This document shows, piece by piece, positions 1 to 7,147 of a DNA stretch of 16,030 nucleotides. Position 1 is the first letter of the stretch; each line of letters opens with the position of its first letter. The stretch comes from Fidelibacterota bacterium. Lineage in GTDB: Bacteria > Marinisomatota > Marinisomatia > SCGC-AAA003-L08 > TMED6. Both the position numbers and the translations under genes were made by a program. The stretch spans positions 1 to 16,030 of the forward strand of contig JAAZYZ010000058.1 in NCBI GenBank assembly GCA_014239355.1. The letters run 5' to 3'. Under the pieces are notes generated by a model that was not told the DNA's origin, ran no database searches, and was given only the letters and a program-made list of their open reading frames with translations.

Positions 1-3
1 CAT
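1..3 (-). CDS. Start codon of a truncated downstream gene
   Basis: Only an ATG is inside the window. It lies 9 bases after the thiolase stop codon. An AAGGA motif that begins within that stop codon sits 6 bases before the ATG, which is good Shine-Dalgarno spacing in a region where such motifs are rare. It is probably the next gene of the same minus-strand operon. Nothing can be said about its product. Confidence 0.4.
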
Positions 4-12
4 AACCAATCC

Positions 13-1194
13 TTATAAATCATAATTTTCAATAATCATTGCAGAAGCCTCACCTCCACCAATGCAAATTGATGCTAACCCATATTTTAATTTTCTATTT
101 TTTAATGCATTTAATAAAGTTACCAATATTCTTGTCCCTGAGGCTCCTATAGGATGTCCCATAGAAACAGCCCCTCCATTGACATTGACCTTATTTGATG
201 GTATTTTTAATTGATCTATTGCAACCATTGGAACGCATGAAAATGCTTCATTTATTTCAAATAAATCAATATCATCTAATTTTAAATTAGATAGAGCTAA
301 TACTTTTTTAATGGCATGAATTGGTGCTTTTGTAAAGTATAAAGGTTCCATAGCAAAAGAGCAATGAGCAACTATTTTTGCTAAAGGTTTTAATGCATGA
401 TTATTTACTTCTTCTTCTGAAGCTAATAAAACAGCTGCAGCTCCATCACTTAAACTGCTTGCATTTGCTGCTGTAATAGTTCCATCTTTGCTAAAAGCCG
501 GTCTTAATTGTGATATTTTATCTTCCCTGAATTTTAAAGGTTCTTCATCAGTATCAAAAATAATATCTTCTTTTTTATTCTTGATAATTACTGACTCTAT
601 TTCATTCTTAAATTCTCCATTTTTAATTGCTCTATTAGATCTTTTATACGATTCTATTGCATAATTATCTTGATCTTCTCTAGAATATTTTTCTTCTTTA
701 CATAAAACTTCACCACAATTTCCCATCGCAAAATCACTATATGGATCCCATAAACCATCTTTTAATATAGAATCAATACTTTGTTGATGACCAAAACCTA
801 TTCCAGTTCTTGATTTTTCAAGATAATGTGGCGCTAAACTCATATTCTCCATTCCACCTGCAATTGAAATTTTAGCATTACCTAATCTTATTGATTGATC
901 TGCTAGCATCACAGATTTCAATCCGGATCCACACACTTTATTTATTGTCATACACTCTACATTTTTATCTAAATCAGCCCCTAAAGCAGCTTGCCTTGCT
1001 GGAGCCTGACCAAGATTTGCTGATAAAACATTACCCATGATTACTTCATCTATTTTATTTCCATCAATCATAGCATGTTGTAAAACTGATTTAATAACAA
1101 TTGAGCCAAGCTTTGTAGCCTTAATATTACTTAATGAACCTTGAAATGCTCCTATTGGGGTTCTTTTATATGCACAAATAAATGTATTATTCAT
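13..1194 (-). CDS. atoB: Acetyl-CoA acetyltransferase (thiolase)
   Basis: Cytosolic thiolase that condenses two acetyl-CoA to acetoacetyl-CoA, or runs the reverse reaction in fatty-acid and ketone metabolism. Family landmarks are complete: nucleophile Cys88 in NKVCGSGLK, GGMENMS near residue 116, NEAFS, the catalytic His in GHPIGASGTR, and the second catalytic Cys in CIGGGEA close to the C-terminus. The frame is open for 7 more codons upstream, but those codons contain AGGAGG (1198-1203), so I start at the ATG at 1192-1194. This gives 393 residues, the usual length for the family. The start overlaps the phoH stop by 8 bases, so the two are probably translationally coupled. The sequence resembles AtoB/biosynthetic thiolases more than FadA, but the direction in vivo cannot be read from sequence. 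A stop (TAA) and then the start of another gene follow closely. Confidence 0.94.
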   Translation of the reverse strand: MNNTFICAYKRTPIGAFQGSLSNIKATKLGSIVIKSVLQHAMIDGNKIDEVIMGNVLSANLGQAPARQAALGADLDKNVECMTINKVCGSGLKSVMLADQSIRLGNAKISIAGGMENMSLAPHYLEKSRTGIGFGHQQSIDSILKDGLWDPYSDFAMGNCGEVLCKEEKYSREDQDNYAIESYKRSNRAIKNGEFKNEIESVIIKNKKEDIIFDTDEEPLKFREDKISQLRPAFSKDGTITAANASSLSDGAAAVLLASEEEVNNHALKPLAKIVAHCSFAMEPLYFTKAPIHAIKKVLALSNLKLDDIDLFEINEAFSCVPMVAIDQLKIPSNKVNVNGGAVSMGHPIGASGTRILVTLLNALKNRKLKYGLASICIGGGEASAMIIENYDL

Positions 1195-2140
1195 TTTCCT
1201 CCTCATTTTCAGCATAAGCTTTAATAATATTTTTAACTAAACTATGCCTTACGACATCAGATGAATCAAATTTCATATAACCAATTCCATCAATATTTTT
1301 TAATATATTGATAGCTTGAATTAATCCTGATAAATTTTTCTTTGGCAAATCAATTTGAGTTAAATCTCCTGTTATAATTGCTTTTGATGTAACTCCTAAT
1401 CTAGTTAAAAACATTTTCATCTGCATAGTTGTTGCATTTTGTGCTTCATCTAAAATAATAAATGCATTATGCAAAGTTCTACCTCTCATATATGCTAATG
1501 GAGCTATTTCAATTATACGATTATCAAGAAAAACTTTTAATTTTTCTTTTTCAATCATATCATTCAAAGCATCATATAATGGAGTTAAATATGGATCTAT
1601 TTTTTCTTTTAAATCTCCAGGTAAAAATCCTAAACTTTCACCTGCTTCAACGGCTGGCCTAGTAATAACAATTTTATTAACTATTTTATTTTTTAGCGCT
1701 GCCACTGCACAAGCCACTGCTTGATATGTTTTACCTGTTCCTGCAGGCCCAACAGCAAATGTGATATCGTAATTATTAACAGCATCTAAATATTTTTTTT
1801 GTCCATCTGTTTTGGCATAGACTACACCTTTATAGGTATGTAGAATAATCTTTTTATCAATAGAATCTTCAGATATTAATCCAGATTCAATTGTAGTATT
1901 TTGAATAAAGTTTAGAACATCATTTTCTTCTAACTGGCCTTTTATTTCTATTGTATTTAACATATTATTAAGTATTTTAGAAATTATCTCTAACTCATGC
2001 TTATCACCATCTAATTTTACTTTGTTTCCTCTGACAACAATACCTGCAGAAAAACTATTTTCTAATAATTTGATATTTTTATCATTTGGTCCCATAAATG
2101 ATAAAGGGTCTACTAAATGTATGTCAAAATTTTTTTTCAT
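1187..2140 (-). CDS. phoH: PhoH-family ATPase
   Basis: Cytosolic P-loop ATPase of the PhoH/YbeZ family, a group linked to RNA metabolism and to the endoribonuclease YbeY in many bacteria; the exact activity is unsettled. Visible motifs are Walker A GPAGTGKT (131-138), RPAVEAGESLGFLPGD (161-176), Walker B IILDEAQN (228-235) and the ITGDLTQIDLP block (256-266). The N-terminal ~115 residues match the usual PhoH leader, which often includes a nucleic-acid-binding-like part. The 317-residue length is normal. No Shine-Dalgarno is seen; the ATG follows a terminator-like hairpin by about 20 bases, so expression may depend on readthrough or a promoter in the 2141-2252 gap. ybeY is not in the window; the next gene is a thiolase instead. 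Confidence 0.93.
   Translation of the reverse strand: MKKNFDIHLVDPLSFMGPNDKNIKLLENSFSAGIVVRGNKVKLDGDKHELEIISKILNNMLNTIEIKGQLEENDVLNFIQNTTIESGLISEDSIDKKIILHTYKGVVYAKTDGQKKYLDAVNNYDITFAVGPAGTGKTYQAVACAVAALKNKIVNKIVITRPAVEAGESLGFLPGDLKEKIDPYLTPLYDALNDMIEKEKLKVFLDNRIIEIAPLAYMRGRTLHNAFIILDEAQNATTMQMKMFLTRLGVTSKAIITGDLTQIDLPKKNLSGLIQAINILKNIDGIGYMKFDSSDVVRHSLVKNIIKAYAENEEENE
1198..1203 (-). promoter_or_regulatory. Shine-Dalgarno site that sets the thiolase start
   Basis: AGGAGG lies 3 bases before the ATG at 1192-1194 and inside the end of phoH. It is the only full-strength Shine-Dalgarno motif I noticed in the window. It argues for the internal ATG over the one 7 codons upstream, because the longer reading would translate the ribosome-binding site itself. 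Confidence 0.7.
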
Positions 2141-2155
2141 AAATATTTAATAATT

Positions 2156-2191
2156 AAAAAAGCCCTTTATAGAAAAAAATCTAAAAAGGGC
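2156..2191 (-). terminator. Intrinsic terminator after aspS, before phoH
   Basis: A hairpin at 2162-2191 has a 7-bp GCCCTTT/AAAGGGC stem (2162-2168 with 2185-2191), an A-A mismatch, a further 4-bp TAGA/TCTA stem and a 6-base loop. On the minus strand it is followed by six T residues (2161-2156), so it is oriented to stop transcription coming from aspS. There is no T-run on the other side, so it is unidirectional. It lies only 15 bases before the phoH start codon, so it could instead be a leader attenuator for phoH. The rest of the gap (2192-2252) shows no gene; a weak TATAGA-like hexamer lies about 2210. Confidence 0.75.
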
Positions 2192-2252
2192 AAATTCATA
2201 TTTCTATAAAGCACTGAAATTTACGTAAAATTCTAATTAATTCAAACGTCAA

Positions 2253-4016
2253 CTAACTAGATTTTATATCTAATCCTAATTCATTTAATTGAGATTTATC
2301 AACATTGGAAGGAGAATTATCCATTAATGAAGTTGCAGATGTAGTTTTAGGAAAAGCTATTACATCTCTAATTTGATTAGAGCCAGCTAATAGCATTACA
2401 ATTCTATCAAATCCAAAAGCCATTCCTCCATGTGGTGGTGCTCCATATTTAAAAGCATCCATCAAAAAACCAAATTTTTCATTTGCCTCATCATCTGAGA
2501 TTCCAAGTATATCAAAAATATTCTTCTGAACTTCACTGCTATGTATTCTGATTGAACCACCACCTAATTCATAGCCATTCATTACTATATCATAAGCTAA
2601 TGATCTAACTTTTTCAGGATTAGAATTTAATAAATGTAAATCATCAGGATTCGGAGAAGTAAATGGATGATGTAATGAAAAATATCTATTTTCATCTTTT
2701 TCAAATAAAGGAAAATCTACAACCCATAACGGTGCCCACATATTTGAATCAATTAAGTCTTCCTTAACTCCTAATTTTAATCTTAAAGCTCCCATAGATT
2801 GAAGCGTCTTTTTCTTATTATCTCCAACCAAAAATACAATAGAATTATTTTTTATACTATTATCTTTAATAATTTGTGTCTGAATTTTATGGCTAAAAAA
2901 TTTACCTATGCCTCCATCAAATTCTTTCTGATTAACCTTAAACCACGCTAAACCTTTTACATCATAATATGTTTTTAATTCATCAGTCAATTCATCAATA
3001 ACTTTTCTAGAATAAGTATCAGCATTTGGACAAATAACAGCTTTAATAATTCCCCCTGAATCTATTACTGTTTTAAAAGTATTAAAATCAGACTCTAAAA
3101 TATATTTGTCAAAATCTAATAATTTCATATCAAAACGAATATCTGGCTTATCAGAACCATAATTATTCATAGCATCTTCATAGGTCATAATTGGAAACTC
3201 TTCATCTAATTTTACATCTAATATGTCATTCCATATATATCGGACTAAATCTGAACCCAATGAAATAATATCCTCTTGCTTTACAAAAGACATTTCAATG
3301 TCAATTTGAGTAAATTCTGGTTGACGATCAGATCTGAAGTCTTCATCTCTAAAACATTTAACAATTTGAAAGTACCTATCAAACCCTGAAACCATTAACA
3401 ATTGTTTATATGTTTGAGGGGACTGAGGTAATGCATAAAATTTTCCTTTGTGTAATCTACTTGGAACTAAAAAATCACGAGCTCCTTCAGGAGTAGATTT
3501 CATTAAAATTGGAGTTTCAATTTCAATAAATTTACTTTCAGATAAAAAATTTCTAGTTAAAATTGAAGTTTTATGACGAATCATTAAATTATTTTGAAGC
3601 TCTTTGGTTCTTAATTCAAGATATCTATATTTTAACCTATGGTCTTCCATAGCTGATTGCCTATCATTAATATCAAAAGGAGGTGTTAAAGATTTATTAT
3701 AAATCATAATATTTTTAACTTCAATATCGATTAATCCAGTAGGACTATTATCATTTCTAGCTTCATCTGGTCTTAATACTACTTTTCCTTCAATACCTAC
3801 GACATCTTCAAGACTCAATTTTTTAGCACTATTAAATGACTCTTTATCTATATCAATATTAAAAACTAATTGAGTTTTTCCGTATCTATCTCTTAAATCT
3901 GCAAATACAACACTTCCTAAATCACGTACTTTTGAAATCCATCCATTCAATACTACTGACTGATTTACAGAATCTTTACTTAAAACTCCACATGTATGTG
4001 TTCTAATCTTTATCAT
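2253..4016 (-). CDS. aspS: Aspartyl-tRNA synthetase
   Basis: Class II aminoacyl-tRNA synthetase that charges tRNA-Asp in the cytosol. Domains in order: N-terminal OB-fold anticodon-binding domain (about 1-105, with GWISKVRDLGS), catalytic core from about 140, motif 2 (about 221-243, CFRDEDFRSDRQPEFTQ), a bacterial-type GAD insertion (roughly 285-410), and motif 3 GGMAFGFDRIVMLL near the C-terminus. The 587 residues match the bacterial form (E. coli has 590). The Leu in RDLGS matches the E. coli-like tRNA-Asp-specific enzymes rather than the His of described non-discriminating ones, a weak hint only. The start codon lies inside the last codons of the upstream peroxiredoxin (14-base overlap) and has no Shine-Dalgarno, so translation is probably coupled to that gene. 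It ends with TAG before a terminator. Confidence 0.97.
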   Translation of the reverse strand: MIKIRTHTCGVLSKDSVNQSVVLNGWISKVRDLGSVVFADLRDRYGKTQLVFNIDIDKESFNSAKKLSLEDVVGIEGKVVLRPDEARNDNSPTGLIDIEVKNIMIYNKSLTPPFDINDRQSAMEDHRLKYRYLELRTKELQNNLMIRHKTSILTRNFLSESKFIEIETPILMKSTPEGARDFLVPSRLHKGKFYALPQSPQTYKQLLMVSGFDRYFQIVKCFRDEDFRSDRQPEFTQIDIEMSFVKQEDIISLGSDLVRYIWNDILDVKLDEEFPIMTYEDAMNNYGSDKPDIRFDMKLLDFDKYILESDFNTFKTVIDSGGIIKAVICPNADTYSRKVIDELTDELKTYYDVKGLAWFKVNQKEFDGGIGKFFSHKIQTQIIKDNSIKNNSIVFLVGDNKKKTLQSMGALRLKLGVKEDLIDSNMWAPLWVVDFPLFEKDENRYFSLHHPFTSPNPDDLHLLNSNPEKVRSLAYDIVMNGYELGGGSIRIHSSEVQKNIFDILGISDDEANEKFGFLMDAFKYGAPPHGGMAFGFDRIVMLLAGSNQIRDVIAFPKTTSATSLMDNSPSNVDKSQLNELGLDIKSS

Positions 4017-4563
4017 TTATTAAATTATTTTTCTCAAAAATTTGAATAATTTTATTAGCATAATTATCTAAGCTTATATTCTTAATTATATCAAAAACTA
4101 CACCATCTTTATTAATTAAAAAAGTAACTCTTTTAGGGAAAAAATAGGTGTCAACTCCATATAATTTTGATACAGAAGCATCTGAATCTGATAATAATGG
4201 AAATGAAAGATTATATCTATCAGAAAAATTTTTTTGTCTTTTTTGATTATCGTAACTTATACCAATAATCTCTATATTGTATTTATTATATTCTGAATAT
4301 TCATCGCGGAACCCGCAAGCCTGTTTAACTCAACCAGGGGTAAATGCTTTTGGAAAAAAATATATGACCAAATTCTTACCTTCATAATCAGATAAAGAAA
4401 TTAATTTACCATTTTGATTGAATAATTGAAATTCAGGAGCTTTAACGCCAATCTTCATATTATTAGAAGAAGAACTGGAAAATGATAATAATAGGAATAA
4501 AGAAATAATAATAGTAATAAAAAATAAAATATACATTTTAATATTAGCTCTTAATTTTTTCAT
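4003..4563 (-). CDS. bcp: Selenocysteine-containing Bcp-type peroxiredoxin (UGA at codon 78), membrane-anchored
   Basis: Thiol/selenol peroxidase of the Bcp (PrxQ) family, which reduces H2O2 and organic hydroperoxides with thioredoxin. The frame reads 77 codons, then UGA at 4330-4332, then 108 codons to TAG at 4003-4005: 186 residues if UGA is read as Sec. The UGA sits where Bcp has its peroxidatic Cys: YFFPKAFTPG-U-VKQACGFRD, against YFYPKAMTPG-C-TVQACGLRD in E. coli as I recall it. The resolving Cys is kept as C83, five residues on. After the UGA come IIGISYD, FPLLSDSDASVSKLYGV and RVTFLINKDG, all normal Bcp blocks without a frame shift. Residues 1-35 are an added N-terminus with a basic start, one hydrophobic helix (about 10-28) and a Ser-rich linker; the Bcp domain begins near M36, so the enzyme probably faces the periplasm. 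It starts 21 bases after the preceding gene and overlaps aspS by 14. Selenocysteine incorporation is inferred; the selenium machinery is not in the window. Confidence 0.88.
4304..4332 (-). promoter_or_regulatory. UGA-Sec codon with putative bacterial SECIS hairpin
   Basis: The recoded UGA is 4330-4332. Downstream in the mRNA a hairpin forms from 4318 to 4304: UUGCGG, loop GUU, CCGCGA. The pairs are four GC, one U-G wobble and one U-A. The loop begins with G and lies 17 bases after the UGA. Described bacterial SECIS elements have a short stem, a G in the first two loop positions and roughly 16-37 bases from UGA to loop, so the geometry fits. It is one of the most GC-rich short stretches in this window, in a place where synonymous AT-rich codons would be expected. 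Function is inferred from position and shape. Confidence 0.72.
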
Positions 4564-4584
4564 GTTTAATTTTAATTAGATACC

Positions 4585-6348
4585 TTAGTCTATTTTAACT
4601 AAAATATAATCTTTAAAAAAGTAAGTTCTAAAATCTGTATTTGATATATTATAAATCCATAAATCATAGTCATCATCTTGTTTAATAGAATCAGGTTCCC
4701 CTAAAATAGATTCAATTTCATAAAAACTCATTCCAAGTGTGATATTATTAATTAAGGATTGTATTTTTTTTCTTCTACGCTCTTCTACATATTCTTTTAA
4801 ATTCAATTTTGTAATAGTACTATCATAATTTTTTAACTTTTGATCAATTTCAACTACATATTGATATAAACTGTCTGAATATTTAGGCTTCAAACTAATA
4901 ATTGTTTCTAAATATTCTTTAACTAGCTTTAACTCATTAGCATCAGTAGTATCATTTATATCATTTAAAATATATCTAATTAATTCTGTGTATTTATCAT
5001 TTATTTTGATGAATAAAGTTGGGTCTAATTCAAGTGCTTGTTGATAAAAATCAATAGCTTCTGAATAATTATTTAAGTTTTTTAAAATATCACCTTTTTT
5101 AAGAAAAATTTGAGCTTCAACTTTATCAGTTTCAGGCCACAAATATGGCGATATTTTACGAGCCTTATTTAAATTGTTAATTGAGCTAAAAAATGTATTT
5201 TTATCTAAATTTTTATTAGTTTTATTAATAAGTTGTTGAGCAATATCTCTTTTATAAGATTCAATCTCTAATATTAAGGCAGGATCTGCAGTTTGCTCAG
5301 CTTTATTAAAATTTTGTAATGCTTGATTATATAGGCTATCATTAAAAAATGTAATAGCCATTTCAAAATATTGATATGGAATCTGTGTATAACAAAAATT
5401 TAACATTTTTTTTGCTTTGTTAAATCTAAAGTTATAATTATAAATATTCAAAAATTGTTTGAATTTGTTTGCTGCATTAATATAATCTTTATCTAGCATT
5501 AATTGAAAAGCTTGATCACCTTTAGTATCTTTCCCTCCAAATAAAGTACCAAAAGTAAAAAATACACCTAATGTATTCATATCTAAGCCAATAATAGGAG
5601 TTTCATCCTTATCATCATATATTTTATTAATATAAGTTCTTCCTGCTCTTAGCTCTAAACCAATAGCATAATTATATGGTAAAGAAGATCTCTTTATTAC
5701 ATGCTTATAACCCATAGATAAATTTTCATTAAAACCAGAACCATAAATATACTTTTTTTGACTTAATGACTCATAAATTGATGCATAACTTAGACCAAAT
5801 GAATAATAACTATAAAAATAAAATTTTGATGAAAATTGACTTATAAAAGACAAATTTAAAAAACCATCAATAATAGAAGGTCGAAAACGATAACTTTCAT
5901 TGTTGTTAATATCATTAATATAAATGGGAGCTAATGGATTTGACAAAATATTTGAATACCTTAAACCAGTACCAATATGAAAATCAATTAAATTTTGATG
6001 ATATAATTTTTCTAAGAAATTATATTTCATTATATCTACTTCAATAAAATAACCTGTTCTTGAATCAATAGAAGAGACAAATGAATTATTAATATCTTGA
6101 TTATCTAATATAATGGGGTTTGAATCTAAATCAAAACTTCCCTGAATTGCATTTTGAAAGTAGTTAGGGCCACCATAACTAAATAATCCTATTTTTAATT
6201 CATAAGGAATTAAATAAAATGGCTCCCTAAATGTCATTTTCCTAAAATTATGATTTATAAAGTTATCAATTGGCGTACTTGACCAATTGCTTTGTGATGG
6301 AAAAGGAAAAGTGACTAGACATAAAACTATTAAAAAATATTTACTCAT
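4585..6348 (-). CDS. Secreted envelope protein: putative outer-membrane region, TPRs and BamE/SmpA-like C-terminus
   Basis: Protein of 587 residues with a clear signal peptide (1-20, hydrophobic LIVLCLVTFPF, likely cleavage near SQS-N). Residues about 40-270 are rich in alternating aromatic and polar residues, with repeated Gly/Tyr segments such as FYSYYSFGLSYAS, as in an outer-membrane beta-barrel. From about 285 to 510 there are helical repeats; the clearest TPR is near 424-443 (NYSEAIDFYQQALELDP). The last ~55 residues (LGMSFYEIESILGEPDSI, then DLWIY and a final aromatic strand) resemble the SmpA/OmlA (BamE) fold, which binds partners at the outer membrane. I do not recognise the whole protein. 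It is first in a minus-strand operon 21 bases ahead of the selenoprotein. No lipobox is visible. The domain calls are by eye; a barrel is the least certain part. Confidence 0.8.
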   Translation of the reverse strand: MSKYFLIVLCLVTFPFPSQSNWSSTPIDNFINHNFRKMTFREPFYLIPYELKIGLFSYGGPNYFQNAIQGSFDLDSNPIILDNQDINNSFVSSIDSRTGYFIEVDIMKYNFLEKLYHQNLIDFHIGTGLRYSNILSNPLAPIYINDINNNESYRFRPSIIDGFLNLSFISQFSSKFYFYSYYSFGLSYASIYESLSQKKYIYGSGFNENLSMGYKHVIKRSSLPYNYAIGLELRAGRTYINKIYDDKDETPIIGLDMNTLGVFFTFGTLFGGKDTKGDQAFQLMLDKDYINAANKFKQFLNIYNYNFRFNKAKKMLNFCYTQIPYQYFEMAITFFNDSLYNQALQNFNKAEQTADPALILEIESYKRDIAQQLINKTNKNLDKNTFFSSINNLNKARKISPYLWPETDKVEAQIFLKKGDILKNLNNYSEAIDFYQQALELDPTLFIKINDKYTELIRYILNDINDTTDANELKLVKEYLETIISLKPKYSDSLYQYVVEIDQKLKNYDSTITKLNLKEYVEERRRKKIQSLINNITLGMSFYEIESILGEPDSIKQDDDYDLWIYNISNTDFRTYFFKDYILVKID

Positions 6349-6413
6349 TACATTATAAAATAAACAAATCTTTCATTTCTTTTAAATTAATATTAATTCA
6401 TTTAATTTAAAAT
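6349..6413. promoter_or_regulatory. Divergent promoter region
   Basis: This 65-base AT-rich gap separates the minus-strand operon from the plus-strand DUF4159 operon, so it must hold at least one promoter for each. A perfect TATAAT on the minus strand (4 bases from the start codon, 6352-6357) would put transcription at or very near the ATG of the envelope gene, giving a leaderless message, but no convincing -35 partner is present. No Shine-Dalgarno precedes either start. In such AT-rich DNA a TATAAT match can be chance, so the exact promoters stay unassigned. Confidence 0.4.
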
Positions 6414-7145
6414 ATGGTTTTAAGATTTATAGTGCAAGCAATTATACTGCTAGTATACTTATCTAGTATTACAGCTCAAAATAATTATACCCAAAATTTT
6501 CACTTTAAAATTGGATTAGTCGAATATGAACCAGGTGACTGGAATTCTGACCAAACAGCCCTATCAGAATTGATAAAATTTATTAATAAAAATACTAATA
6601 TACCAATCATTGCTCCAAATAGAGATGATGAATTAAAAATGAAAATTGGAAGTAATGATTTTTTTAAAACTCAATACATTTATATGACAGGGCATGGGGA
6701 ATTAAGAAAAAATGGGTCTTGGCAAGGTATTAAATTAAAAGAAAATGAAATCAAAGCATTAAGAAAGCATCTTTTAAATGGTGGTTTTTTACATGTAGAT
6801 GATAACTATAACTTTGATAAAACATTTTTTTCAGAAATAAAAAAAGTATTTCCTGATAAAGAATGGGTGCCTCTATCAAATAAACATGAAATATTTAATA
6901 TATATTATAAGTTTGATAATGGTTTACCTAAAATTCATACACATGATAATAAAAAGCCAAAAATATTTGCTCTATTCCATAATAATAAAATAATAGCACT
7001 ATATACTTTAGAAAGTGATTTAGGAGATGGTTGGGAGTCAAATGAAGAACACGAAAGAATTACAGGAAAAAGATTAAGCACACAAAAAAGATTAGAAGCT
7101 CTGAAAATGGGTACGAATATATTAATATTTGCGTTGAGTCAGTAA
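6414..7145 (+). CDS. Secreted DUF4159 protein
   Basis: Protein of 243 residues with an N-terminal signal peptide (about 1-21, ending SSITAQ). The mature part carries the DUF4159 landmarks: GDWNSDQTALSEL (41-53), YMTGHGELR (90-98), LNGGFLHVDDN (121-131), the H158-E-I-F motif, and DLGDGWE (202-208). DUF4159 is a family of unknown function that I believe is related in fold to class I glutamine amidotransferases; here the turn after GGFL carries Asp-Asp rather than a nucleophilic Cys, so amidotransferase chemistry is not expected. First gene of a four-gene operon; its stop is 2 bases before the next start. Family members commonly travel with DUF4175-type proteins, as here. Family assignment is confident, function is not. 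Confidence 0.88.
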   Translation: MVLRFIVQAIILLVYLSSITAQNNYTQNFHFKIGLVEYEPGDWNSDQTALSELIKFINKNTNIPIIAPNRDDELKMKIGSNDFFKTQYIYMTGHGELRKNGSWQGIKLKENEIKALRKHLLNGGFLHVDDNYNFDKTFFSEIKKVFPDKEWVPLSNKHEIFNIYYKFDNGLPKIHTHDNKKPKIFALFHNNKIIALYTLESDLGDGWESNEEHERITGKRLSTQKRLEALKMGTNILIFALSQ

Positions 7146-7147
7146 AA

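Noticed and set aside
4330..4332. A nonsense mutation or sequencing error breaking bcp
   Set aside because: The only disruption falls exactly on the one residue known to be exchanged for Sec, the frame stays clean for 108 codons after it, and a SECIS-like hairpin follows. A random mutation would not be expected to meet all three.
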